Assembly: GCF_964204645.1 (NCBI RefSeq)
Contig: NC_134030.1
Span: forward strand, 13,103,447-13,167,446
DNA: 64,000 nucleotides
Reading direction: 5' to 3'
Source of the DNA: Tubulanus polymorphus
Taxonomy: Eukaryota > Nemertea > Palaeonemertea > Tubulaniformes > Tubulanidae
The position numbers and the translations under genes are program-made. Position 1 is the stretch's first letter, and each line of letters starts with the position of its first letter. A model generated the notes under the pieces. That model searched no databases. It saw only the letters and a list, made by a program, of their open reading frames with translations, and was not told where the DNA came from. Shown in pieces: positions 1-11,067 of the stretch.

Positions 1-385
1 CGGAAAAGGGGATAACGTTTGAAAAACGGGAGTAAAAAACACATAAAGATACGATTTGTTAAAAACGTGCGGCATTTTACTCCCAGGGATTGGCAAAATT
101 TTGAGTTAATTATTCAGTACTTGTGTGGAGCGGAACGGTCATTTTGAAACACGCAGACCGCGCGCGCACCTTATTCTCCGGGACTCGACCCTTAGTGATG
201 CTGTGAAACCGGCGCGCTTGTTATTCTAAAACATTCGACCCGTTGCTAAGGGAATGTGCTTTTTGTGGGATTCGAATCCAGTCTTCCAATCGGTTTCTAC
301 GGAGAAATACGAACTAAAAATACTATTTTTGACAATATTTTGTGAATATTCTTTGTAAATATTCTGAGAATTACACAAAATCACT
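1..385. other. No gene seen
   Basis: No supported coding region or RNA gene is visible. The stretch is ordinary mixed-composition DNA leading into the duplicated block that starts near 386. Confidence 0.5.
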
Positions 386-620
386 TTGTTATCCTTCATT
401 CACGTATTTAAACTACCCGCGAGACGCGGCCCGGAAGTTTCGACAAAAGACCGTCCATTTTCGTTGCCGCGATTTAGCCAATGCCCATGTGTCCCGGATG
501 TAAACAACACTTTTTGAGAAGGACGGTATGGAGAAATATAGAAAATTTGAATTTGCCTCATACGCGCGATTTACTTAAGGAGCTTCCAGCTCGCGCCTTC
601 GGCGCTCGCTGTGCGCTTAA
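386..620. repeat. Duplicated block, copy 1
   Basis: About 235 bp that recurs in the same orientation at 1903-2148 with a few substitutions and small indels. Both copies end in the same GC-rich run (AGCTCGCGCCTTCGGCGCTC) followed by TGTGCGCTTA. The short ORF that covers it is not conserved between the copies, so I do not call a gene. The block may be a dispersed family or the two ends of one larger element. Confidence 0.7.
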
Positions 621-699
621 TATGTCAAAGTCGAAACTTGGTGAAGCGCACAGCCAGTCTTAAGTTTTAATGAATAAATAGAGGCGAGTGCCCTCCCCA

Positions 700-1062
700 A
701 CTCATATAGAATTCTACATTGTAAAAAACATAGGTATTGCGAGGGCACCTGTGTTCGGCGTGGTCCGTAGCCAAAGAAAATCACCCCAAATATCGAAGAT
801 CTATTCGAGCGAAGATTCGCCGTGATCAAATACATGTATAGAAAAGGAATTCATTTTTGCGAAAAAAACATGCTTTGGGAGTGTTGATTACAAAGTGAAA
901 GCCTTGTTTGTTTTATCTTTGATACGACAATAGATCTTACATGATATTATATATGCACTTATCTGATATGTTTTACGAACGGCTTTAATAGCTAAAATGT
1001 TCCCAAGCTCTACATTGTAAAAAATGTAGGTTTTGCTGAAGGTAGGCACCCGGTGGCGTGAC
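700..1062. repeat. Dispersed short repeat pair
   Basis: Two short related segments near 708-755 and 1005-1055 share CTACATTGTAAAAAA, then a GTAGG/ATAGG step, then GGCACC. The rest of the interval is AT-rich and has no supported gene. The pair suggests a decayed dispersed repeat between the two copies of the larger duplication. Confidence 0.45.
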
Positions 1063-1095
1063 CGAAGATAATCGGCAATCAGAAACCAATCACCC

Positions 1096-1246
1096 GAAGC
1101 ATCTATATCGCCCTCACAATCGCAGCATCTATATCGCCCTCACAATCACAGCATCTATATCACCCTCACAATCACAACATCTATATCACCCTCACAATCA
1201 CATCTATTTCACCCTCACAATCGCAGCATCTATATCATTTTACTTT
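1096..1246. repeat. Minisatellite, 24-26 bp unit
   Basis: Five to six tandem copies of a unit reading roughly CATCTATATCACCCTCACAATCG, with C/A variation at two positions. An open frame runs through it only because the unit lacks stops. Confidence 0.85.
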
Positions 1247-1265
1247 TTCTGAAATGTTGACGAGA

Positions 1266-1610
1266 ATGACCAGATCATCGACTATCAGGTTTCTGATTGC
1301 CGACTGCCGACTCGAGAAATGGTCGACAATCAGGTTTCTGATCACCGATTGCCGACTCGAGAAATGGTCGACAATCAGGTTTCTGAATGCCGATTGTCGA
1401 GGCGAGAAATGGTCGACTATCAGGTTCTGATTGCCGATTGCCGATTGTCGACTCGAGAAATGGTCGACAATCAGGTTTCTGAATGCCGATTGCCGATCCG
1501 AGAAATGGTCGACTATCAGGTTTCTGATTGTGGATTACCGATTGTCGACTCGAGAAATGGTCGAATATCAGGTTTCTGTATGCCGATTGCCGGATTGTCG
1601 ACTTCTGAAA
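1266..1610. repeat. Minisatellite, 46-52 bp unit
   Basis: Six imperfect tandem copies. Each contains GAGAAATGGTCGA (near 1314, 1360, 1404, 1455, 1500 and 1552), an ATCAGGTTTCTG block and a run of GCCGATT motifs. The apparent ORFs are translations of the repeat. There are no unique spacers, so this is not CRISPR-like. Confidence 0.85.
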
Positions 1611-1902
1611 ATTACTTCACGTGCCTCTTTCTATCGATCTGCTCGAATTAATACTTTTCTCAGTGAAAACATTGGAACCAACCCGCAGATCTACTTTTAC
1701 CTATTTTGGAGTTGAGCCTTGAGAGCCTATTGTTTTATCGATTACACGACAATAAATTTTTCTGTAGTTAAAAAACGTCAGATTTCTACATTAAATCTCA
1801 TGGCTTCAATAGTTTTATATGTTTTACACTAAAGATTTGTTCCTAAGTATTACAACGGGTTGCATGGGTACGGAATTAATGGAACAACGGTATTTTGAAT
1901 CA

Positions 1903-2148
1903 TTTTGTTATCCTTCATTGACGTATTTAAACTACCCGCGCGATGCGGCCCGCAAGTTTCGACGAAAGTCCGTCCGTGACCGTCATTTTCGTTGCCGCGA
2001 TTTAGCCAATGCCCATGTGTCCCGGATGTTAACTACACTTTTTGAGAAGGACGGTATGGAGAAATAGAGAAAATTTGAATTTGCCTCATACGCGCGATTA
2101 ACTTAAGGAGCTTCCAGCTCGCGCCTTCGGCGCTCGCTGTGCGCTTAT
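1903..2148. repeat. Duplicated block, copy 2
   Basis: Second copy of the 386-620 block in direct orientation, about 1.5 kb downstream. It differs by point changes and a short insertion near 1975-1985. The conserved tail lets the two copies be aligned over the full length by eye. Confidence 0.7.
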
Positions 2149-3760
2149 AAATTCCCATAATAAATTTTTCGAAGATTTCTGACTCTTCAAGTCACTTCCA
2201 ATTAAAAGTTCACACTTACCAAAATGGAGTCCTAATGGAATTTTTTTTCTTGTTTAAATTTCGATGAAATTAATTCTTGCATACCGGTAGCCTATACATG
2301 ACAGATTGCTTACTTCACACCAGTTTGGAGAGCCACTGGACCATTGGTCCTTTATTTCAATACCTTGTGATTATCTCGAATGACATTGAAGTGTAAGCGA
2401 ACATTCACTTAATAAAGTGTAATAGTGAATATGTGTAAGGCCTCCACGTGTATGGGCAAATATAAAAATCAGCGTTTCGTCTATTTGTCTGTACTTTGAT
2501 CAAATGTTATAGTATAACGTCAAAATGTCTAAGTGCAACGTCAAATTGTGTAATGTAGCTAACTGACACAAGGGGGCGACACTGTACAGATTGTATTATT
2601 TTTCTAGCCTCGCTATCATTTCACGACCAGCGCTTTGCGCAGACTTTATCTTTCACTTTCGTGGTTGTTTACAATTCAATATTATTCATTGCTGCGCATG
2701 CGCAGGTCTCTTATAGGAAAGTAAAATCGTGACTCGCAAACTTCTTTAGAACTATGCTTTGATATACTTTTAATTTCGGAATACCTGTATTGGACAAAGT
2801 TAAAATTTATTGCTACATGTACTATCAGAGTGCAGTGAGACAATTTTAGGCGGAAATTGGTAATTCAAATAATCAAATTACTCCGCGGTGTGATTTTTTT
2901 CACAAGAGAGTTTCCAACATTTTGTTCGCAGTGCGCATGCGCTGTTGTATTTGTAAACAAATGCACGCGGAATAGCTGAACCTTCGAGAAATGTGTCACT
3001 GTAGTGTAGGCCTGTGCCCGCGTACGTATATAGAAGTGTATACACTACTGAACACATTGATGCTTACGAGTACGTACGGACGGTCTACTACATGTACTTA
3101 TCGGATGGAAAACCTACTTATCACGAACCCTGACGTGTAGCGTTTTCTTACTCGATCAAAATGTTAAAAACATCACAGAAAAAACTTGTGGATGAGTGTA
3201 ACCAATTAGAAATTAGGAGATCAATTATTGAGAAATGATAAATGCAGAGAAAATTCTGTATATTCCCAAACCACATTATCCAAATACAGCCGTTTTGAAA
3301 GTAAATCGAATGATAATTTCAATAGTTTCAAGCACGCATGTGCGATCATCTTGAAAGTAACGACTATTTCTTCAACCAAATCCTCCAAAAGTTTAAAGAG
3401 TTGAAATATGAATGAAGGGCGTTGGCAGAAAGTCAATTTCAAAATATTTCATCATGTAAAATCGTAGAAAAGGTGCCCAGTTTGGCGGGTATATTTAACG
3501 CATATTTGTTTGTAGGTTTAAAGCCGCAAACGCTGATATGGAGTGAGTGTAGTGCACATGTGTGGGTCGTGTTTACAAACAGAATGGGGAGCATGCGCAC
3601 TGCAAACATGATGGCGGAAACTATCTTGTGAAAAAACGCCGCATGGTCCACGCCGCGGCCGCATGGTCATCTCCGAATTAAAAAAAAATTTTTTTACAAT
3701 TATGATCAAAAATCGATGATATTTCATTTTTTTCTCAAAATTCAAGCTTTCAACGCGATG
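2149..3760. other. No gene seen
   Basis: About 1.6 kb without a supported gene on either strand. Short open frames here have neither homology I recognise nor plausible splice structure. The composition is host-like until the AT-rich Polinton remnant begins near 3770. Confidence 0.5.
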
Positions 3761-3774
3761 AACCAACACAATTG

Positions 3775-4255
3775 CAATTACTCTAATAATTTCATATGTA
3801 TGAATATCACATATATGAATATCATATATATATAAAATTTCATATATATTTATATGAAAAATATAATATGTTATATACGATACATTATATATTTTAGAAG
3901 TCAATTTTGGTAAAAAAATTACATATTCATATGGAGGGTAAACAAATACAACGTGAGAATAACAAATTATTTCGGGAATTACTTAAAATTAATTAAATTA
4001 ATTAAATTAATTAAAGTTACTACAAATCTTAAGTCTGTAGATTATAAATTTAAAAACTTATCCGAATTAACATTATATAAGAAATATTTTATTACAAATA
4101 TTGAATTAATTACAAATAAATATGGTGATAAATTAGTAATTCATTTAGAATAGAAGGATTAAAAGGTAATATATTTACATTTAGAACATATTTACCAGAT
4201 AGAGTTCATATATTATCAAGTGAAGATACTGAAGAATTTGAAAAAATGTAGTTTT
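3775..4255 (+). pseudogene. Polinton terminal fragment with broken 112-aa ORF
   Basis: The AT-rich leader with repeated TATGAAT/CATATA resembles the leaders at 9080-9190 and 26470-26540. An ATG at 3931 opens a frame related to the small ORFs at 9201-9542 and 45435-45775 (shared SVDYKFK, ITNIE, NKYGDKLVIHLE and LPDR motifs). The frame is broken by an insertion of repeated AATTAA units and by later frameshifts, and the C-terminal part is missing. The function of the family is unknown to me. It is a remnant of a Polinton end whose outer cap is not recognisable here. Confidence 0.7.
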
Positions 4256-4770
4256 AACAATATCTGTGGTAAAGGCGAGTAAGTTTTATCTTGGTGTCCG
4301 AAAACCACGTTTTGGATGCGCAGGGGACTCGTCATGATTTATCAAAGAAACAATCCGGGATAAGCTGAATTATATTATCAGAGGGTTGATCAAAATCAGA
4401 GACCGCCTAGCTATACAAAATCCATTAGAATTTTTACATTGCACACATGATGTCTGTGTTGTCAGAACAGGACCCCAGTTCCCGTGTTCTGAATGGTGCT
4501 CGTTTTGATCTAAAATGAAATACAGTTTTTGGAAAACTTCATTGTTCTAATTTACTAAAATTACATTTCCAAACCAACGACGGTATCCTGTAACTATATA
4601 CGAAATAAACATACAGTAGTTGAGAACCTTTCAGCGAACTATTTCTCTTTTTCAAACATGAGCTTATAATGATGATAATGATAAGTGTTTTTAGAGCGCT
4701 AAATCCATCTCATGAAAAAGCCGCTCAGAGCGCTTCACATAAAAGCCTCATTAAAGAGGAAATGTTTAAG
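4256..4770. other. No gene seen
   Basis: About 500 bp between a Polinton remnant and a LINE fragment. Nothing is recognisable apart from ordinary AT-rich sequence. Confidence 0.45.
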
Positions 4771-5266
4771 TTACCTCCTTTTAGATTTTATAGACCGGAG
4801 GTCTCCGGGAAGCTGATTCCACAGGTTCGGGCCATTGATGGAAAAGGCTCGAGAAACGAAAAATTTTCTATTGTATCGAGGCGTTTTCAGTGAGATAAGG
4901 GCAGAAGAACGGAGAGGACGGCAAGGGACATGAATATGAATGAGGTCACAGAGATATTTAGGAGCCAAATTATGTATACACTGGAAGATGAAAACGAGAA
5001 CTGATTTGTTGTTCAATGGGTAACCAATGTAACTCCACAAGGACAGGTTTGATTGATCTATATTTTCTGGTTTTACTAACTAGACGGGCTGCCGTGTTTT
5101 GTACTCGCTGGAGAAGTTTCATTGAGGACTTAGGTAATTCGGCGAGAACAGAGTTACGAAAGTCAAGACGTTGTGATGAGTGCTTGCACATAAATTCTTG
5201 TGGCATCAACAGGTAGATCTTGACGGATTTTACCAATGATGCGAAGTGAAAATAAGCAGACTTCAC
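4771..5266 (-). pseudogene. LINE reverse transcriptase C-terminal fragment
   Basis: Two overlapping minus-strand frames give the C-terminal end of a CR1/L2-type (Jockey superfamily) LINE polyprotein. Motifs include LQRVQNTAARLV, ELHWLPIEQQI, FIFQCIHNLAPKYL and GPNLWNQLPGDLR, all typical of the region after the RT catalytic domain. A frameshift near 4980-5040 separates the halves, and the catalytic palm and endonuclease are absent, so it is a truncated dead copy. It abuts a Polinton cap at 5284. Confidence 0.85.
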
Positions 5267-5283
5267 ACAGCTTGAAATGTGTT

Positions 5284-5410
5284 AGTAAGGGGGTCGAAAG
5301 GTCGAGCTCATAAAAAATGAAAATAAATCCTCACAAGCTCGAATTTATTTTTATTTTCTATTCACTCAACCTTTCAACCTCTTATATGAAACAAGATAAC
5401 CCCCTTTACT
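5284..5410. repeat. Polinton terminal palindromic cap
   Basis: A fold-back of 127 bp bounded by AGTAAGGGGG on the left and the inverse CCCCCTTTACT on the right. The arms read GGTCGAGCTCAT...AAATAAATCC and the matching inverse around a CTCACAAGCTCGAATTT centre. The same cap, with different arm lengths, closes the large Polinton at 26319 and occurs near 9011 and 12559. The left arm has lost about 20 bp relative to the right arm. Confidence 0.75.
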
Positions 5411-5643
5411 GTAACAATTTCATATTAATTAATATTATATTTATGAAATGTGATACATAATTCATATTTAAAACATTACATAATTCATATTTAAAACATT
5501 GAATGTTTATATTTGTACGAGTTAGATTCTTGAATATGAAAAGTGTAAGTGAAATAACTTATATTTAAAACATTGAATATTGATATCTGATGATTTATAT
5601 TTGATTAAGTTAGATTCATTTTCATAAAAGTTTTGTTATAAAA

Positions 5644-5833
5644 ATGGAAGATGAAGAACCCGAAATCAATCCAAAATCGAAATCAAAGAAACTTAAAACT
5701 TATTTTCACTAACAAATTCAGCAACAAATTTAGTATAGTGTATGGAAGACATTTTAAAATTGATAATATCACTATAATTAATCAAATATTATCAAATGAA
5801 ACATATTTAATTACTTAACTAATAGATAATCCC
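5644..5833 (+). pseudogene. Start of Polinton terminal ORF (EEP type)
   Basis: An ATG at 5644 opens a frame beginning MEDEEPE that parallels the fuller ORF at 9790-10330. It hits a TAA within about 70 bp, and the matching sequence then decays. Its upstream region carries AAAAGTGTAAGTGAAATAA, a diverged unit of the iterated motif seen at 9550-9745. Confidence 0.5.
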
Positions 5834-6113
5834 CCTAACTTGTGTTCTCTAAATGAGAAGTTGGAATCAAACAACAGTCCTACATTTCTCACCGATGAGG
5901 CAAAGGAAATATCAGGTATCGACAATTCTAATATTAGGGAGTTGAACTTTGAGGCTTTTGTGGCTAATGAGAAGAGCATCAGTTTTTGCTCATTACATTT
6001 AATTCGAATACATTTATTTTTAAATTATTAACTTTTACTATCTTAGGTATAATTTTATAGTTACTGGGTATTGATCAATTTTATATAATTTTTCGTATTT
6101 CCGATAATCTGTT

Positions 6114-7130
6114 ATTCTACAAACATTTTCCTTGTTGGGTGTAAACAACTAATAATTGATCATAGAAAACATTTATTATCTTCATTTTAACATTTATTAC
6201 TGCTTTTGTTGTAACTGGTAATCTATAAGATGATGCTTTAATATCCTTTTCTGTTGGACATTTTGAATCATATGTAAACATTGTATTACTATTTGATGCT
6301 TTATTCCTTTTTGTATTATAAATATAAAAAAATATAATTTCATTCAATGATAAATCATGAACCAAATGATGAATGATGAATCATGAATCAAAATATTTTT
6401 CTTCAATATGACGTTTAAATTCATTAAAAAATTTTTCTAACTTCGCTTTTATTTGTGTTTTTGAAATTATTTCTTCAGAATGTGTTTGAATATTGTACTC
6501 CATTTTTTCTTCTGATTTAATAAAACTTACTTTTCCAGAAATACTAATTTTTGGATATTCAACATCTGTAACAAAGTCCATTATTTTTTCCATTATTTCA
6601 ATAAATTTACTATAATCTTCTATTGTTTTACCTTTAAAAAAATCTTATATATAATAGCTGCAGGACCAATTTTGCTGCGTAATGTTTCTAAAATTTCAAT
6701 TGTATCTTTTATTTCTAGTGAATCGATATAATTTCTTACATTTTCCATATAAGGTTTATTTGAAATAGATTTAGTTTTTGAAGCTGGTTTTTTAATTGTT
6801 GAGGTTTATCATCAAAATAATCTGTTCCTAAAATATTATTACTTAAACTTTGTTGGTATTTTTCTGATTCAAGATGCCTATCATAATTCCTTTTACTTAT
6901 AAATTCATTACAAACATCGCATTTAATTTAATCTTTTTTCATATTTTCTAATTGTTCTTTTCTTTCATTTCAATTTTCTGGTGTTTCAAAATCTATAACA
7001 TTTTTTTATGATTTGCAGTTTTTTCATGATGAGATTAATTAGATTTATCGATGTATTTTTTACAATATGGACAATAATATTGGTTTTTATTAACATCAAT
7101 TTTTTCTGTCTGGTACTCTCTGTCTCCCAT
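6114..7130 (-). pseudogene. Polinton DNA polymerase B N-terminal region, fragment
   Basis: The start at 7130 is a TATAAATG-type start. The fragment first encodes a cysteine/histidine finger, then a segment that aligns by eye with 51998-52709 (YPKISIS, IKSE, NIQTHSE, EEKYF), and ends with a DQLLVVYTQ block near 6117-6160. Several stops and frameshifts interrupt it. No exonuclease or polymerase motif is present. It diverges clearly from the copies at 11068 and 45823, so at least two Polinton lineages contributed to this region. Confidence 0.75.
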
Positions 7131-7227
7131 TTATAAGGAAAAAAATCATGAGTGGTGATGAGTGATTTGTCGTACTCTCGTACTCTGATCTGAAAACGCT
7201 ATTTTCCAATTACTGATAATGAACCAC

Positions 7228-8210
7228 GCTCTAAAACCTAGACTTTGGAAACCACTAATCAACAACAATATGCAAAAATACCTAGGCCCAGGCTGGTAAT
7301 TTCAAACATCATTCACAATGAAATACCAAAATCATTACAAACGACTACTACAGACATGTATTAAAAACAATGGACACTTTTTCAACAACATCTAGTTCCA
7401 ACTGAGACCATTACCGAAATTCTGCAAAAACCTATTTTTGGGAACTCAAAAATTAAGCTCAACAAGAAAATCAATTGCACAGATACATACATCACGGTAT
7501 AACCAATCTACGTCATTTATTCGATAATCGTGGCAATTACAAAGCATTTGACGAAACTCCATTAATAAATAGATTAAAACACACACGTATATACAATGCG
7601 ATACCGCAACATTATAAACTAATTCTATCGGACCAAAATTTCCTAGTGAATTACCAAAAATCTATGTGCAATTTGATAATATAGACTGTACTATAGGAAA
7701 ACTTTCATCATCTCAAATCTATCGAATTCTATAATTCAAACATCTCCATCAAATCACACCGATTGGGCAAACCAAAATTACTGAAATGTTAAACACTGAT
7801 CTGAACTGGCCGGAAATTTGGAATGAAGTTTATAATAAACATATTGATGGACGATTAAGTTATACTCATTGGAAATTACTACATAATACTCTTGCAACAG
7901 CTTCAAAATTAGTACTTTGGAAAATTAGAATTGATCCAAATTGTAAAATTTGTGGACGCGCGGCTACAAATGACCATGTAGTATATTCATGCGCAGAAGC
8001 ACAGCAATTATATTCGTTTATACAACCAATCTTTCAACGCATACTAAACGTACCTATAACTTTCGCGCTCGAGACATCGTATACACAGGAATTACTAAAA
8101 CAATGGACAGAGATTTGCACGCTAGCAAACTATCTTTTTTTCTCGCACAATCCATTTTGTACAAAAATCATTACAATCTAGAACAAGGCTCTGGCCGCAT
8201 CAACTATAAT
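7228..8210 (+). pseudogene. LINE fragment with zinc-binding RT domain
   Basis: Plus-strand frames give the C-terminal zf-RVT-type domain of a Tx1/L1-like LINE: WKLLHNTLATASKLVLW, then CKICG and NDHVVYSC (C-x2-C ... H-x4-C), with a preceding DLFDNRG-type block near 7510-7540. Frameshifts lie near 7470 and 7690. Endonuclease and catalytic RT are absent. The sequence to about 8620 may be the 3' UTR. It lies between two Polinton-derived composites. Confidence 0.75.
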
Positions 8211-9004
8211 CTATTTCAAAAACTCACTTATAGGTCGCCTAAACCAAGAAATCATGCTTCAACAAATGTTAAGAGTCTTAACAATATACTTATACATCCG
8301 GATGCAAGCGGACTGAAGACAGTAAACAGAGTCAAAATCGATACTATTATCGTAGTCTATTTATCAAACCCAACGCCATTCTTTATTAGTTACACTTACA
8401 TACCCCGACTTGGACATTTGAGGTATGTTCTGATTTAGATCAAACCGGGATGACGGTCTTTCAATACGCATAGAACTATCTGGCCACTTTTGCTTTATAT
8501 CACCACATACGCATTAGTTTACTGTTTCTGATGTAATGACTGTAAACTCAGTCTCATTGCTGCGATAGCTGGAAAGCTGCCTCCTTTTTGGCTTTAGGAT
8601 AGCAAGCTCGGTCTATCTGCGCGCAATGGTGACTGGAAAGTTGCCTCTTGACGTCGGTCTCATTAAAAATTACCAAAAACCTAATCGTGACAATGTAAAT
8701 AAAAAACTGATGAGGACTGTATATACGTTAGTGTACAAATATGTATTCAATATTCCCTGTGCCGCTTTCTTACTGACGGTCTATCAATGCGCATTGCACT
8801 GTCCGTTTGATTGCGACGCATCCACGGACCTAACTATGCACTGTATATTAGAAACACAAAACTGCTCACTGTGTAAAATATTTTACTTTTGGGCAAACTC
8901 AGCACCAGATGTGAAGTACCAACTGCGCACTCCTTGACGGAGAAACCCATCCCCATAGGAGCTGCACCGTCGATGTCATACAACTACACTTCGGTTACCC
9001 AAGG
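8211..9004. other. Probable LINE 3' flank, no gene seen
   Basis: No recognisable coding region. An open frame at 8626-8937 has no family signal. GACGGTCT and CTGGAAAG(T/C)TGCC(T/C) motifs recur, which suggests a decayed repeat. Confidence 0.4.
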
Positions 9005-9010
9005 ACCGTA

Positions 9011-9080
9011 CTCGCACGCTCGAATTTAATTTTCATTTTTTTACTCACTCGCCCCTCAACCTCTGATCTGAACCCCTATA
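9011..9080. repeat. Half of a Polinton cap
   Basis: It begins at the centre of the palindrome (CTCGCACGCTCGAATTTA) and contains only the inner arm (ACTCACTCGCCCC, CAACCTCTGAT). The outer arm is replaced by unrelated DNA ending ACCGTA. This implies breakage at the palindrome centre or deletion of the outer arm. Confidence 0.7.
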
Positions 9081-9200
9081 ATACAATTACTCTAATAATT
9101 CCATATATATGAATAACATATAAATGAATAACATATATAAATGAATATTTTATATATGAATAACTTCTAAAATCAATTTTAATGAAAAATTTTTATCAAA

Positions 9201-9542
9201 ATGGAGAGTAAACAAATACACAGCGAATTCTTAAATAGAATTAAAGTTACAACAAATGTTAAATCTGTAGATTATAAATTCAAGATGTTAAATTAATTAA
9301 CAATTTATAAAAAATATCTAATTACAAATATTGAAACAATTACTAATAGATATGGTAATAAATTAGTTATTCATTTAGAATATGAAGGATTAAAAGGAAA
9401 TAAATATGAATTCAGAACATATTTACCAGATAGATTTTATAGATTATCTAGTGAAGATATAGAAGAATTATATTCAGGTGATTTCTACTTCATATATAAG
9501 GGTAAGAATGAAAAAGGGCACCATGATATAGATTTCGAATAA
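9201..9542 (+). pseudogene. Polinton 112-aa family ORF, one internal stop
   Basis: The frame from ATG 9201 to TAA 9540-9542 is 114 codons, with one in-frame TAA about 30 codons in (9294-9299). Conserved blocks are SVDYKFK, NKLVIHLEYEGLKGN, LPDRFYRLSSEDIEEL and FYFIYKGKNEKGHHD. Related copies occur at 3931-4250 and 45435-45775, with a 3' scrap at 12465-12535. It has no signal peptide or membrane segment and is rich in Lys, Glu and Asp. I do not recognise a biochemical function. The position next to a cap in two copies suggests a terminal early-type gene. Confidence 0.75.
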
Positions 9543-9549
9543 TATGAAA

Positions 9550-9745
9550 TCAATTTTAATAAAAAAAGTGTGAGCAAAATGTGAGTAAAATAATTTAAAT
9601 TTTTTTAAATATTTAAAGTGTGAGTTAAGTGTGAGTAAAATAATTTAGATTTTTCAAACAGAAAAGTGTGTGTAAAGTGTGTGTTGAATAATTTAGAATT
9701 TTTAATATTAGAAGTGTGAGTAAAATAATTTAGATTTTAAGAAAT
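9550..9745. repeat. Iterated AAGTGTGAGTAAAATAATTTA array
   Basis: Four to five imperfect copies of a unit centred on AGTGTGAGTAAAATAATTTA, separated by short T/A runs, lie between two Polinton ORFs. Single inverted units (CACACTTTACT(C/A)ACACTTTTA) occur at 37840-37862 and 52778-52801 near Polinton gene ends. The array may be a regulatory or replication iteron, or simply an expanded repeat. Confidence 0.7.
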
Positions 9746-9789
9746 AAATAATCTAGAAAATTCATTTTAATAAAAGTTTTGTTATAAAA

Positions 9790-10330
9790 ATGATAACAGA
9801 AGAAGAACCTAAATTCAAAATCGAAAAAAAAGAAACTAATAACTTATTTTCATTATTTAACATTAAAAATTATATCTCAGCATCAAACTTAATGCAAGAC
9901 AATATAAAATTGATAATATTACTATAATTAATCATCATCAAATGAAGCCCATTTATTTACTGAACTTATAGATACTTTTGATAATGGTGCTAAAAATCCT
10001 AAAATATTCAATACAGTTTTAAATTTTAAAGATAATTTAGATAAAAAAATTATAAATATTCTTAAAATTCCTTGTAATGAAAGAAATAATGATTTAATAC
10101 TTTCTAAAGGTTGCAATGATATAATAAACTTAAGAATTGAAAAACGACGATTATATTATTTCAATTTTGATAATAAACAAATTATCTATAATGAAAATTC
10201 ATCAAATATTGGAATTCAATGCGAATCGTTTAATAATAATTCTTATAAAGATATTGGAATTCAATGTAATTTAGATGATGAATTTAGAAAATTCAATCCT
10301 AATGAAAGTGCATTGTTATTGCGGAGGTAA
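9790..10330 (+). pseudogene. Polinton terminal ORF with GIQC repeats
   Basis: The ATG at 9790 follows GTTATAAAA. The N-terminal part (EEEPKFKIEKKE) runs to a stop near 9926, and the frame is recovered after a frameshift at about 9940 and continues to TAA 10328-10330. Near the C-terminus, two copies of (N/D)IGIQC lie about 15 residues apart. It is hydrophilic and Asn/Lys-rich. The start of a relative lies at 5644-5833. I found no counterpart in the large Polinton, so it is either lost there or specific to a sister lineage. Function unknown. Confidence 0.55.
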
Positions 10331-10378
10331 ATATTGAAAATCACAAAAATCAAAACATTATCAAACAATAAAAAATAA

Positions 10379-10925
10379 AAACTATGGATTCTTACATATA
10401 AAAGATAAAAACTAATAATATAACAGATGATTTGAAAACGTTAAAACATCATTTCGACTTAAGTAATTATCCTAAAAATCATGAAATATTTAGTAATGAA
10501 AATAAAAAGCGACCCGGTAAGTTCAAGGATGAATTAGGTGGTGAAGAAATGATAGAGCTCATTGGAATTCGATCTAAAATGTATAGTTATAAAACTAAAA
10601 CTCATAAAGCTAAAAAATTGAAGGTGAAAGGTATTACAAAAAACATTGTTGAAAAAAATATTCATTTTAAAGATTACGTCAATTGCATTTTTAATGAAGA
10701 AGTTAGAAAACATAAGATGAAATGTTTAATATCTGAGTGCCACGAGATGTTTATTGAAAAGATAGAAAAAGGTTAGTTTGAACCCTCTCGATGATAAACG
10801 ATATATTTTTGATGACGGAATGCATACAGTCGCGTATGGTTGCAATTTAGATGAATACTTAAAATTCAAAAGGAATGAAGAGGAAGAAAATGAGATTATT
10901 AAAAGGAGTATAATTAATGTTAACG
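10379..10925 (+). pseudogene. DNA polymerase B C-terminal fragment (Polinton)
   Basis: This matches the polymerase segment at 45823-46310 in the opposite orientation. It starts within the DS of the DTDS motif, followed by KTNNITDDL, HHFDLSNYPKNHE, GKFKDELGGEEM and the terminal DDKRYI...DDGMHTVAYG block, and runs slightly beyond the stop used at 45823. A TAA soon after the DS motif and a frameshift near 10775 break it. The end of the polymerase is placed tail to tail with the N-terminal fragment at 11068. Confidence 0.85.
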
Positions 10926-11067
10926 GTTACATGCGGAGGGTTGTGGCAGTTTTGCCGTGGGGTAACCAGGGTAACAACGAAGCCCAGACATAAGCAGAAC
11001 GACCCCATGACAGCAGCCACAGGCCACGAAGGCGAAAGAGGTGTGGCTCCGACATTACAGTGATCAT
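10926..11067. other. Foreign junction between polymerase fragments
   Basis: About 145 bp of GC-richer DNA (GTGGCAGTTTTGCCGTGGGG, CCACAGGCCACGAAGGCG) separates the two inverted polymerase fragments. Its composition differs sharply from the AT-rich Polinton on both sides, so it is filler or a remnant of another element. Confidence 0.5.

Larger units (their letters stand above)
5284..7225. mobile_element. Short Polinton-derived composite element
   Basis: This starts with a palindromic cap, continues with AT-rich Polinton leader and the start of a terminal ORF (ATG 5644, stopped at 5710). It then carries a minus-strand fragment of the polymerase N-terminal region (6114-7130), and ends near 7150-7221 with a GTACTCTCGTACTCTG segment that matches the inner inverted repeat of the large element (52877-52920). 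Structural genes, integrase and ATPase are missing. It looks like an internally deleted, non-autonomous derivative of a Polinton lineage related to but not identical with the one at 26-53 kb. Confidence 0.6.

Noticed and set aside
1266-1610. CRISPR-like array
   Set aside because: It is a minisatellite with continuous degenerate units and no unique spacers, in a eukaryotic context.
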